From: an uncultured Lachnospiraceae bacterium
Lineage (GTDB): Bacteria; Bacillota; Clostridia; Lachnospirales; Lachnospiraceae
DNA: 64,000 bases
NCBI GenBank assembly: GCA_905233695.1
Contig: CAJODN010000005.1
Coordinates: 1 to 64,000, forward strand
Direction of reading: 5' to 3'
Shown here: positions 24,385-32,432 of the stretch, one piece after another
How the letters are laid out: each line of letters starts with the position of its first letter
How positions within the stretch are numbered: the stretch's first letter is position 1
Translations under genes and position numbers: made by a program
Notes under the pieces: model-generated
The model's input: the letters and a program-made list of their open reading frames with translations, nothing else
Told to the model about the DNA's origin: nothing
The model's database searches: none

Positions 24385-24759
24385 TTATGGCAGAAGATCG
24401 TTGCCGTTGGCGTCAACCGTAATTCCCGTGTCACAAAGTATGCAAAGCCCTTCGACGAATCCCCATATCGCTCCACCTATGGTGCAAGTTACAAGGGATA
24501 CCGCAATCTGTGCAATGCCGATTCCCGTGTATCCTAAGTAGAATCTGTGAACTCCGAATGCTCCGAGGAATACCCCGAGAAGTCCCGCCGTCCTCTTACT
24601 CTTTCTTTCGTCACCGAAATCCGCATCAGCATAATAAGACCTAAGACTTGTCTTATTATTATCATTATTATAATAGTTAAGCTTACTTACGGTGTTACCG
24701 CAGAACATACAATACTTCGATACATCCGGAACATTGGCACCGCATTTATTACATATCAA
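24385..24759 (-). CDS. Zinc-ribbon TM2-domain protein
   Basis: A 124-residue membrane protein. A zinc ribbon (CNKCGANVPDVSKYCMFCG, Cys pairs at 3/6 and 17/20) comes first, then a polar linker, then a TM2 domain: two helices around a short loop with AFGVHRFYLGYTGIGIAQ. TM2 proteins are common in bacteria and of unknown role. The zinc ribbon resembles that of the 38-residue protein at 28483. It follows the DUF1653 gene by about 20 bases on the same strand. Confidence 0.88.
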   Translation of the reverse strand: MICNKCGANVPDVSKYCMFCGNTVSKLNYYNNDNNKTSLRSYYADADFGDERKSKRTAGLLGVFLGAFGVHRFYLGYTGIGIAQIAVSLVTCTIGGAIWGFVEGLCILCDTGITVDANGNDLLP

Positions 24760-24779
24760 CTATGATCCCTCCCACCGAA

Positions 24780-25379
24780 TTATCTGAGCCTCAGGCTCTC
24801 GTACTGCTTTCTTGTCTTAACGCATGTCTTAAGTTCGTCAAAACGCTTCTCAAGTGTCCCTTCCGGTATTACAACATCAAGTGTTACCGCAAGATTATCA
24901 ATTAAGATGTCCGTAATATCCTGCTTCTTAAGATTGCAAAGGATCTCGTACTTCTCATCGAAGTCATCTGTATCAAGAAACTTGAGCATAGGTGACTCTG
25001 CGCTCTCCCTTTCCTGCAACTTGTCTTCTTCTATGTGAGAGTCTGCTTTTGGTGTAGCCGCATTGGTTCCTGCTACACTGTTATCGTTCCCCGGGAATCT
25101 TTCATATGAATTATCAGACGATATATCACCATCGTATTCATTCGCAGTCGGGATAAATGTAAACCTGTATGTCTCATACACATTTTCATACTTCTTATGA
25201 TCCAGCACTTCTATAAATGACTCGTATGGTCTTGCATAGAGCAGGTGATCTCCCTGTAATTCCTGATAGATTACAAGGGCTTCGCTGGTCTCGGAATGTG
25301 TTGCAATTCCATGTACTTTATACATTTTGCCTTTGAAATGTCTGTACACTTCTCCGGCGCTGGGGCTACCTTGTGGCAT
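24780..25379 (-). CDS. DUF1653 domain protein with variable C-terminal region
   Basis: A 199-residue protein. Residues about 8-72 are a DUF1653 domain (GEVYRHFKGKMYKVHGIATH, then LVIYQELQGDHLLYARPYESF), a small beta domain of unknown function. A low-complexity acidic linker (about 80-130) is followed by a helical segment (about 135-195). Most DUF1653 proteins are only the domain, so the extension is notable. It precedes the TM2 gene. Confidence 0.82.
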   Translation of the reverse strand: MPQGSPSAGEVYRHFKGKMYKVHGIATHSETSEALVIYQELQGDHLLYARPYESFIEVLDHKKYENVYETYRFTFIPTANEYDGDISSDNSYERFPGNDNSVAGTNAATPKADSHIEEDKLQERESAESPMLKFLDTDDFDEKYEILCNLKKQDITDILIDNLAVTLDVVIPEGTLEKRFDELKTCVKTRKQYESLRLR

Positions 25380-25467
25380 GCTTGTTACCTTCTTTCGTAT
25401 ATATTATTTATTATTAATGTGAACATTCTTCCGGCATTCTTTCGTAAATTGCCTTGGCGACGAATTG

Positions 25468-26460
25468 CTACAAGTTTGTGTTATATATCTTCTCCGCCAA
25501 CTCGCTATTGCCTCTGTCAACAACAACTACTCCGTAGCAGGTGTTAGGCGATAACTCTTTCTTCTCGAACATAGCGTTCAGAGTATCCGCATTTCCCTTG
25601 GGATGGGGAACAAGATTCTGACCTGACAAAGACAGGAAGTTAATGAAGAATGTGTTATCTCCCGCAAGACAGTTATCAAGACTGTCTTCAAAAGCCTCGA
25701 ACTTATCATTCACTTTATATTTAAATCTGTCTTGAACCCAGAGGTTCTGGGTGCTGTTAATTGTGGAAAGAGCATAGGGAAGCTCTGCTTTTTCTTTATT
25801 GTTCTGTTCTTCCCAACAGAAATGAAGACCGCTTTTCTCGTCACCCACATTAAGAGCATCATCATATCTTGTGGCAAGAACAATCTTACCTCTTACGTCG
25901 CCGAGGTTGGGGATCTCATTCTTCGTATACCATTTATCAGGATTCTTATCAATCTCATCAAGAACGAGCTTCTCAACTGTCGCAACATCATCATTCGAAT
26001 TCTCTGCCTTTATAGCAACAATAATCGTCTCTGTGGGATTCTGCTGTAAGAACTTGTATGCGTCCTCACAGAATGAGTGGAACGTTATATTATCAGACCA
26101 AGGCCACCAGCTCTCTTTACATTTGAACCCGCCATGGGTAAATATAAAGCCGTCCTTATTCTCGTTAAGCTCGAGTCTGGCGTCTATATATCTGAAGCCG
26201 TCAAGCATCTGATCGTACATAGACTTATCCTGACAACTGGTGCAATACCCGAGCGTCGAGTGGAACGTTGCACTGTCGTGGGTACCCGGTATTGATATGG
26301 TGCTTAGCGGTGTCTTATCGGGAATAAGTGACATCCAATCGGAATCATGGGTTTGCTTTAGACCCTTTTCCTCAGCATTAAGGGTAACGGGGATTAAGAT
26401 TGTTGTCACAAGCGCAAGCACTGTAATAAGGCTTATTATCTTCTTAATTCTTCTGTTCAT
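25468..26460 (-). CDS. Secreted phosphatidylinositol-specific phospholipase C-domain protein
   Basis: A 330-residue protein with a signal peptide (about 1-29, ending VTLNAEE) and a PI-PLC X domain. The two catalytic His are at 61 (PGTHDSATF) and 109 (FTHGGF), with YIDARLE between them and ETIIVAIKAE later. Such enzymes cleave phosphatidylinositol or its glycans outside the cell by a cyclic phosphate mechanism. The domain also occurs in bacterial proteins with other lipid targets, so host-lipid activity is inference. There is no sortase motif or anchor at the C-terminus. Divergent from the gene at 26575. Confidence 0.9.
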   Translation of the reverse strand: MNRRIKKIISLITVLALVTTILIPVTLNAEEKGLKQTHDSDWMSLIPDKTPLSTISIPGTHDSATFHSTLGYCTSCQDKSMYDQMLDGFRYIDARLELNENKDGFIFTHGGFKCKESWWPWSDNITFHSFCEDAYKFLQQNPTETIIVAIKAENSNDDVATVEKLVLDEIDKNPDKWYTKNEIPNLGDVRGKIVLATRYDDALNVGDEKSGLHFCWEEQNNKEKAELPYALSTINSTQNLWVQDRFKYKVNDKFEAFEDSLDNCLAGDNTFFINFLSLSGQNLVPHPKGNADTLNAMFEKKELSPNTCYGVVVVDRGNSELAEKIYNTNL

Positions 26461-26544
26461 AATAGGCTCCTTAGGTTTTTAAAACTATATACGTAGTTAT
26501 TGTAGCATTTTTGGGGATATAAAAAAAGAGTTGTTTGGGAAATG

Positions 26545-26553
26545 TGGTATAAT
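26545..26553 (+). promoter_or_regulatory. Extended -10 promoter for the gene at 26575
   Basis: TGGTATAAT (TG at 26545-26546, TATAAT at 26548-26553) is an extended -10 element, placing the start of transcription near 26560, about 15 bases before the ATG. No good -35 is seen, as often with extended -10 promoters. Confidence 0.55.
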
Positions 26554-26574
26554 ATAAGAAAAAGGAGCAACACT

Positions 26575-26901
26575 ATGCTGAATGTTAAAGATATACTGTC
26601 ATTAGAGTTTTATAAGAAGTCGCCGTTCCATGGAAGTCTTAACGGGATACGGTATAGAATAGAAAAGATTGAGGTTGACGGGGAGGCCAAGCTAAAGTGT
26701 ACCACCTGGCCGGAACCGCTTTCATTCGATGCTACGGATGAAAGCCTGATGGAATATTATGAGACGACATTTGACGATGAAGGACTTCTGGATATTGTAG
26801 GACACATAAATAGTAAAGTGACGCCAGACGACCGAGGAGCCAAGACCTGCAACTCTACCCTAATTCTTACGGCTCATCACCAAGTACCCGCACGCTCATA
26901 A
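26575..26901 (+). CDS. Small protein of unknown function with repeat-encoded C-terminus
   Basis: A 108-residue protein starting after AAAGGAGC. The first 80 residues are acidic and globular in appearance (LSLEFYKKSPFHGS, a YRIEKIEV strand, FDDEGLLDIVGHIN). The last about 25 residues, from DDRGAKTC on, are read from a palindromic intergenic repeat, and the stop codon lies inside it. The original C-terminus was probably replaced when the repeat arrived. I do not recognise the family. One of three plus-strand genes; it faces the symporter gene. Confidence 0.6.
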   Translation: MLNVKDILSLEFYKKSPFHGSLNGIRYRIEKIEVDGEAKLKCTTWPEPLSFDATDESLMEYYETTFDDEGLLDIVGHINSKVTPDDRGAKTCNSTLILTAHHQVPARS

Positions 26902-26957
26902 CGAAATGTCGTATGCGCACCCCGAACGGGGTGTGCCGGTAACTTAGCGGGTCTTGG
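26880..26957. repeat. Palindromic intergenic repeat between converging genes
   Basis: CCAAGTACCCGC (26880-26891) and GCGGGTCTTGG (26947-26957) are inverted ends; the inside has the stem GCACCCCGAACGGGGTGTGC. A partial inverted relative (GAGCCAAGACCTGC) lies at 26836-26850. Both flanking genes end inside the element: the plus-strand protein at 26901 and the symporter at 26944. Confidence 0.75.
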
Positions 26958-28368
26958 CTGATTTAGCAGGTCTAGGTTTCTTAAAGAACCCCCTCGTCTC
27001 CTTAGCTATAACCCCGGACAGTGCGAAAATCGCTATCATATTGGGGATGGCCATAAGCCCATTAAATATGTCAGCCGTATTCCACACCGCAGACACCGTC
27101 ATGTACGGTCCAAGAAATACAGCTATGATATATAATATACGATATGCGACAACAACCTTCGGCTTGTTCGGATGAAGATATGATATACATCTCTCACTGT
27201 AATAGTCCCAACTGAGAATTGTGGTAAACGCAAATAAGGTGAGACACAACATAATCATAAAAGCAGTCACAGTATCATTAAAAGGAAGCCCCTTCTGAAA
27301 TGCATATGTTGTTACGGCAACACCTTCCAAGCCTTCAACCTGCCATGCTCCCGTTATAACAATCGCAAGTCCCGTTATCGTACATATGATAATAGTATCA
27401 ATAAATGTTCCTGTCATAGAGACAAGGCCCTGCCTTACAGGTTCCTTTGTCTTAGCCGCCGCTGCCGCAATAGGTGCAGAACCGAGCCCCGCTTCATTAG
27501 AGAATATTCCTCTCGCCATACCCTTTTGCATCGCAACGAAGAATGAGCCTACCAATCCTCCCGTAACAGCTGCGGGATTAAATGCAGCTTCAACAATAGT
27601 TGCTATCGCAGAAGGAACCTCTGTAATATTTAATACAATAAGAATAATCCCCATAAGGAAATAGAGAATTGCCATACCGGGAACAATAACCGAAGACACG
27701 AATGATATTCTCTTAATTCCGCCGAAGACAATGAGCCCCACAAGAGCCGCCACAACAACTGATACAACTAATGTGAAGATACTTATTTCTCCAACCACCG
27801 GAATTGTAATGTTAAAAGAATTATCGGAATTGAAGAAATTATTAACGGCATTGTTAATTCCGTTAACCTGTGTAAATGTTCCTATGCCGAACAGTCCCAC
27901 GCAGGCACCGAGAAATGCAAATACTCTTGCAAGCCATTTCCACTTAGCTCCCATTCCCTTTTCAATATACATAAAAGGTCCACCCAGCACATTTCCATTA
28001 GCATCAATACTTCTGTATTTTATTGCAAGAAAGCCTTCGGAATACTTTGTGGCCATTCCGATAAAGGCGGTAATTATCATCCAGAAAAGCGCACCGGGTC
28101 CCCCGGTTGTTATTGCGGTTGCAACACCTACAATATTACCGGTACCTACAGTCGCAGAAAGAGCAGTCATAAGTGCGCCGAAGCTTGACACTTCTCCTTC
28201 ACAATCACTGCCCTTCTCATTAACAAATATCCATTTTAATGCAAGATGAAGCTTCGTAAATTGTATCCCTCTCGTTCTTACGGTAAGAAGAATTCCGCCC
28301 GCCATGATAAGAACCATAAGAGGGATACCCCATACGAAATTATCTATTGTCTCAAGTATGCTGTCCAT
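26944..28368 (-). CDS. Alanine/glycine:cation symporter family protein
   Basis: A 474-residue membrane protein of the AGCS family, which imports alanine or glycine with sodium. It has about eleven helices and the family signatures GTGNIVGVATAITTGGPGAL near 75-95, GGPFMYIEKGMG near 128-139 and GMARGIFSNEAGLGSAPIA near 285. Charged residues crowd the C-terminal tail; the last five residues (SAKTR) are read from the palindromic repeat, so the tail may have been altered. It has its own promoter upstream. Confidence 0.93.
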   Translation of the reverse strand: MDSILETIDNFVWGIPLMVLIMAGGILLTVRTRGIQFTKLHLALKWIFVNEKGSDCEGEVSSFGALMTALSATVGTGNIVGVATAITTGGPGALFWMIITAFIGMATKYSEGFLAIKYRSIDANGNVLGGPFMYIEKGMGAKWKWLARVFAFLGACVGLFGIGTFTQVNGINNAVNNFFNSDNSFNITIPVVGEISIFTLVVSVVVAALVGLIVFGGIKRISFVSSVIVPGMAILYFLMGIILIVLNITEVPSAIATIVEAAFNPAAVTGGLVGSFFVAMQKGMARGIFSNEAGLGSAPIAAAAAKTKEPVRQGLVSMTGTFIDTIIICTITGLAIVITGAWQVEGLEGVAVTTYAFQKGLPFNDTVTAFMIMLCLTLFAFTTILSWDYYSERCISYLHPNKPKVVVAYRILYIIAVFLGPYMTVSAVWNTADIFNGLMAIPNMIAIFALSGVIAKETRGFFKKPRPAKSAKTR

Positions 28369-28421
28369 TATTTCTTCCTTATAGAAATCCCAACAATCTG
28401 TTCATCAAAACAAACATTGTT

Positions 28422-28450
28422 ACTATATCAAATTATGGGGATTTTTACAA
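28422..28450 (-). promoter_or_regulatory. Sigma-A promoter of the symporter gene
   Basis: On the minus strand TTGTAA (28445-28450), a 17-base spacer and TATAGT (28422-28427) form a good promoter 54 bases upstream of the symporter ATG. Confidence 0.65.
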
Positions 28451-28482
28451 GGTTTAATTCTACTTAGGCACATCACTTATTT

Positions 28483-28599
28483 TCATGATGTAGTAATCTG
28501 TCGGTTGACATATTGTTGCTGATTACCAAATCTAAAACCACATCCACTACAAAATTGGGCTACTCCCTGTATTTCTTTTCCGCAATTCGGACATCTCAT
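28483..28599 (-). CDS. 38-residue zinc-ribbon microprotein
   Basis: A very short gene with a strong ribosome site (GGAGGAGCAATCT before the ATG) and two Cys pairs: CPNC at 3-6 and CSGC at 17-20, with GKEIQGVAQF between them, then a polar Gln/Asn/Thr tail. The pattern is a classic zinc ribbon and closely matches the N-terminus of the TM2 protein at 24385-24759. It may be a stand-alone domain or a remnant of a larger TM2-like gene. It directly follows the FakA-like gene and probably shares its transcript. Confidence 0.7.
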   Translation of the reverse strand: MRCPNCGKEIQGVAQFCSGCGFRFGNQQQYVNRQITTS

Positions 28600-28620
28600 A
28601 GATTGCTCCTCCAACTATTA

Positions 28621-28935
28621 TTATCCCTGCAGATCTCTCTGCTGTCTATCCATGTCTTCTACGACGATATCGTAGATCTCGCCGTGGGTTCTGCAGTATG
28701 AGAGTACATCCCAAGGTTCGTTGGTATGGTAGTGGATCTTAATAATGGCTTTCTCTCCGAAATCGTCTTCACCGCTGTCGGCAGCTACTACCATTGAATC
28801 ACCCTTTATATTAGAGAGGAGATACTCCCTTATCTCATCGAGGAGATCGTCCGCAACATCATCTGCGTCCTCCCCATCCTCAACGTACTGGTCTAACAGC
28901 AACTGTGTGTCATAACGAAATTCTAATTCTTCCAT
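28621..28935 (-). CDS. Stand-alone FakA/YloV C-terminal-like domain protein
   Basis: A 104-residue protein. Its second half, AIIKIHYHTNEPWDVLSYC followed by GEIYDIVVEDMDRQ, closely resembles the C-terminal activator region of FakA/YloV (DAK2-family fatty-acid kinase subunit). The N-terminal EFRYDTQLLLDQ matches the start of that region. The kinase domain is absent. It might modulate a fatty acid kinase or a DegV-like lipid-binding protein, but no fakB or degV is nearby. It lies in a row with the 72-residue protein and lysC. Confidence 0.65.
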   Translation of the reverse strand: MEELEFRYDTQLLLDQYVEDGEDADDVADDLLDEIREYLLSNIKGDSMVVAADSGEDDFGEKAIIKIHYHTNEPWDVLSYCRTHGEIYDIVVEDMDRQQRDLQG

Positions 28936-28973
28936 AGCATTACTCCTTTTCTTATTATGTGAAATGTGTACGA

Positions 28974-29192
28974 TTAAACGGACATATTTTTAATCTCATC
29001 GAAGAGTTCTATATCCGACTGCTTAATCTTCATATTGGTTGTTATCTTCTCTTCACCGGGCTTCGTTACCGATATCTCGATAATCGTGCCTTCCTCTACG
29101 CCGGAGCCGAACACTACTTGGAAGAACTGCACAACCTTGGGATGGTTCGAACGAAATGTATTGAACGCAGCCATTATCTTCATTGGATTCAT
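28974..29192 (-). CDS. Small conserved protein of unknown function
   Basis: A 72-residue soluble protein with an N-terminal helix (NPMKIMAAFNTFRSNHPKVVQFF), a beta strand pair (GTIIEISVTKPG and ITTNMKIK) and a short C-terminal helix. It follows lysC by about 12 bases and precedes the FakA-like gene, so it probably belongs to the same operon. I recognise no family. Confidence 0.65.
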   Translation of the reverse strand: MNPMKIMAAFNTFRSNHPKVVQFFQVVFGSGVEEGTIIEISVTKPGEEKITTNMKIKQSDIELFDEIKNMSV

Positions 29193-29204
29193 GTCTTAAT
29201 CCTC

Positions 29205-30527
29205 CTACAGTCTCGTTGTTACGAAAATGTCATATATAGCTTTAATCGCCTTCTCAAAATCAGCATTTTCCACACCGATAATAATGTTAAGCTCGCTGGA
29301 ACCCTGGTCAATCATCCTGACATTTACACTGGCATGACTGAGTGCGGCGAAGATTCTTCCCGCAGTTCCTCGCATAGATCTCATGGCACGACCAACCACT
29401 GCAATAAGCGCTAAGTCTGTCTCAATCTCAACCGAATCGGGATCTGTTAATCTGTGAATTGCAGATACAACATTCTGCTCCTTGGGGATGAATTCATCGG
29501 CGTGAACCACAACCGTCATTGTATCGATTCCCGAAGGCATATGCTCGAAGGATATCTCGTTCTCCTCAAATGCCTGAAGCACCTTACGACCAAAACCGAT
29601 CTCGGAATTCATAAGTGCCTTCGTAATTGATACGGCGCAGAATCCCTTCTTACCTGCAATACCGGTAATCACGTATTCCGGCTTATGACCTGTGCTCTCA
29701 ACAATCCAAGTTCCCTTGTCGTCAGGCTTATTGGTATTCCTTATGTTAATTGGGATACCCGCAGATCTTACAGGGAATATTGCATCCTCATGAAGAACAG
29801 ACGCACCCATATAAGAGAGCTCTCGAAGCTCACGATACGTAATCATATCAATACCAACAGGGTTCTCTACAACCCTCGGATCTGCTGCAAGAAATCCCGA
29901 TACATCGGTCCAGTTCTCGTATACGTCTGCCTTGATTGCACCTGCGATAATGGAACCCGTAATGTCGGATCCGCCTCTTGAAAATGTCATTATCTGACCT
30001 TCTTTATCGCTTCCGAAGAATCCGGGGATTACGGCATGATCCACATCCTGAAGGCGTTCTCTAACCCTCTTCTCCGTCTTGTAAGAATTAAGTCCGTGCT
30101 CTTCGTTAAAGAAGATAACATCCTTAGGATCTACGAATTCATAACCGAGATACTCTGCCATGATAAGACCGTTAAGGTACTCTCCTCTGCTTGCCGCGAA
30201 GTCGTAGGTGGGATTATATTCAAGCTCTGCCTTAATCTCTTTGAACTCATTATCAAGACTGAAGTCTTTAAGTCCGAGGCCAATTATTATTTCATCATAT
30301 CTCGCCTTAATCTTCTCTATATGCTTATCTAAGGGCTTACCCTTAGCAGCCAACTCGTATAATTCAATCAGCATATCAGTAACCTTCGTATCGTCGTCAC
30401 TTCGCTTACCGGGTGCTGAAGGAATAACGTACTTTCTGTCCTTATCAGCCTTAATAATCTCAAGAACCTTCTTAAATTGTGTTGAGTCAGCAAGTGAGCT
30501 CCCTCCGAATTTTACAACTTTAATCAT
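29205..30527 (-). CDS. lysC: Aspartate kinase
   Basis: A 440-residue aspartokinase for the first step of the lysine, threonine and methionine branch. It has KFGGSSLADS (6-15), FSRGGSDITGSIIA near 183 and two C-terminal ACT domains (about 290-440) that bind amino-acid feedback inhibitors. A single-chain, monofunctional form without a homoserine dehydrogenase domain. AGAGGG precedes the ATG. No lysine riboswitch is possible in the 24-49 bases before it, so control is probably allosteric or from an upstream promoter shared with the glycosyltransferase and proC. Confidence 0.95.
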   Translation of the reverse strand: MIKVVKFGGSSLADSTQFKKVLEIIKADKDRKYVIPSAPGKRSDDDTKVTDMLIELYELAAKGKPLDKHIEKIKARYDEIIIGLGLKDFSLDNEFKEIKAELEYNPTYDFAASRGEYLNGLIMAEYLGYEFVDPKDVIFFNEEHGLNSYKTEKRVRERLQDVDHAVIPGFFGSDKEGQIMTFSRGGSDITGSIIAGAIKADVYENWTDVSGFLAADPRVVENPVGIDMITYRELRELSYMGASVLHEDAIFPVRSAGIPINIRNTNKPDDKGTWIVESTGHKPEYVITGIAGKKGFCAVSITKALMNSEIGFGRKVLQAFEENEISFEHMPSGIDTMTVVVHADEFIPKEQNVVSAIHRLTDPDSVEIETDLALIAVVGRAMRSMRGTAGRIFAALSHASVNVRMIDQGSSELNIIIGVENADFEKAIKAIYDIFVTTRL

Positions 30528-30550
30528 AATACCCTCTTGTTTCTTTTTCC

Positions 30551-31576
30551 TTAATTAAATCTCATAAACCATTGTGTGAACCGGTAGCACGTTATGGATA
30601 TAAGCCTTCCGATTGCTCCCGGCTTCGCTACCGCCTGCCCAAATATTCCGAACCTTATATGAAGGAATAATTTCTTGTCCTTATCCCTTATATATTGCCA
30701 AAGCTTCTTAGCCTTATCGTAATTCTTAGGATCCTTCGACACGTGCGCAAGACTTGTGGATACCACCGTTATCATCTCAAGATATCCAAGCATATATGCC
30801 CTAAGATGCGGTTCTCTAACATCTGTGAATAAATCAAATGCGTCAATCATCCTGTAGTTGACGTAGAGCTGTTGATCCAGCCTCTCAATCATGGTCTTCT
30901 CAGTAATCGACTGACCTTCCCTTCCTATGTAATATCTGTAGAGATCTACGTTAAGATAGTAAAGTGTCTTAACATAAGGGAACGGCTCGTACACGAATAA
31001 ATTGTCGACATAAAATGTATGTTCCGGAAGTTCAAAACCTATCTCTCTAAGAAGGTCGGTTCTATATGTAACGGAATGCATCAGAATTGAGAATCCCTTG
31101 ATATTACGCTTCATATCTTCCCAACCGATTACTTCGTCCGTAGGGAAAAGTGCCGTGAATATCATCCTTCTTCTGTGATTCTCTGAAGGCTTCTCATATA
31201 CGAAATTCGTAATTACCATATCAACAATGTCTTGATGATTAATCAGTCTGTTAATCGTTTCCAAATATTTCCTATATGAAGTCTTCTCGAACCAATCGTC
31301 GGAATCCAGGACCTTAAAATAAGTTCCCTTGGCTTCTTTAATTCCTGTATTAATAGCGGAACCGTGACCGCCGTTTTCCTTATGAATAACTCTTACAATA
31401 TTAGGATACTTAGCTTCGTACTCATCTGCCTTCTCGGGGGTTGAATCGGTTGAACCATCGTCCACAATCAGAACCTCTATCTTGTCTTTGCCGGCAAGTA
31501 CACTTCTTATCGCCCTATCCATATACCCTTCAGAATTATAACAGGGTATTACTATTGTTAATATTTTCTCTTTCAT
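30551..31576 (-). CDS. Family 2 glycosyltransferase
   Basis: A GT2 enzyme of about 341 residues. The GT-A fold starts with LTIVIPCYNSEGYMDRAI, followed by VLIVDDGSTD and the metal-binding LDSDDWFE near 100. The C-terminal part (about 200-340) is helical with no membrane span. It should transfer a sugar from a nucleotide donor at the inner face of the membrane. ATG at 31576 is chosen; a TTG five codons upstream is open. It lies between proC and lysC, unusual company for a surface-sugar enzyme. Confidence 0.88.
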   Translation of the reverse strand: MKEKILTIVIPCYNSEGYMDRAIRSVLAGKDKIEVLIVDDGSTDSTPEKADEYEAKYPNIVRVIHKENGGHGSAINTGIKEAKGTYFKVLDSDDWFEKTSYRKYLETINRLINHQDIVDMVITNFVYEKPSENHRRRMIFTALFPTDEVIGWEDMKRNIKGFSILMHSVTYRTDLLREIGFELPEHTFYVDNLFVYEPFPYVKTLYYLNVDLYRYYIGREGQSITEKTMIERLDQQLYVNYRMIDAFDLFTDVREPHLRAYMLGYLEMITVVSTSLAHVSKDPKNYDKAKKLWQYIRDKDKKLFLHIRFGIFGQAVAKPGAIGRLISITCYRFTQWFMRFN

Positions 31577-31594
31577 AATTACATTTACCAAATA

Positions 31595-32407
31595 TTAATT
31601 CTTCGACATCTCAATGGATTTATCAACAGCGGCCTTCTCGGCGCTTATTACAGCATCCCTAAAGCCCTTCTCTTCCAATACTTCCACCGCGGAAATTGTT
31701 GTGCCCCCGGGCGAACATACGGCGTCTTTAAGTTCTCCGGGATGAATTCCACTTTCAAGTACCATCCTGGCAGAACCGAGAACGGATTGAGCCGCGAATT
31801 TATAAGCCTGCTTTCTCGGCATTCCGGAAAGTACCGCACCGTCAGCCATAGCTTCTATAAGCATGTAAATGTATGCGGGAGACGAACCGCTTACACCGAT
31901 TACGGCATCCATCAGTGACTCGGGAATAAACTCAGCCTCGCCGAAGCTTTCGAAGATTTCCTTAACTGTCTCTTTATCTTTATCATCTACATTGTCGTTA
32001 ACGCAGATTGCTGACATCGCCTCGCCTACGAGAGCAGGGGTATTGGGCATTGTCCGAACAAGCTTAATATCTCTTCCGAATAAATCTTCTATCTTCTTAA
32101 TCTTCATTCCCGCCGCAACCGAAATGATAAGAGGCATATGTGTATCGCTAATCAAGTCCTTTACTTCCTCGATTACAGTCGGGAACACCCCCGGCTTAAC
32201 CGCAAGAAATATGATATCCGACTTCATTACAACTTCATCATTGGATACGATTGATACGCCGAACTCTTCGGAGATTCTGTCCTTAGATTCTTGCGACCTT
32301 GCTGACACAAGGACATTTTCCTTATCAACAATTCCTGCTTCCAATATACCATTAAGTATTGCGGAACCCATGTTGCCGCATCCGATAAATCCAATCTTCT
32401 TAGCCAT
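31595..32407 (-). CDS. proC: Pyrroline-5-carboxylate reductase
   Basis: A 270-residue enzyme for the last step of proline synthesis, reducing pyrroline-5-carboxylate with NAD(P)H. The Rossmann motif GFIGCGNMGSAIL begins at residue 5, the FLAVKPGVF segment follows, and the substrate-site GVSGSSPAYIYM and the HPGELKDAVCSPGGTTISAV signature are in the C-terminal helical domain. The start is set by AAGGAG upstream. The aminotransferase gene precedes it closely. Confidence 0.95.
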   Translation of the reverse strand: MAKKIGFIGCGNMGSAILNGILEAGIVDKENVLVSARSQESKDRISEEFGVSIVSNDEVVMKSDIIFLAVKPGVFPTVIEEVKDLISDTHMPLIISVAAGMKIKKIEDLFGRDIKLVRTMPNTPALVGEAMSAICVNDNVDDKDKETVKEIFESFGEAEFIPESLMDAVIGVSGSSPAYIYMLIEAMADGAVLSGMPRKQAYKFAAQSVLGSARMVLESGIHPGELKDAVCSPGGTTISAVEVLEEKGFRDAVISAEKAAVDKSIEMSKN

Positions 32408-32432
32408 TGTTTTCTCCTTAAATAGTGTTGCT

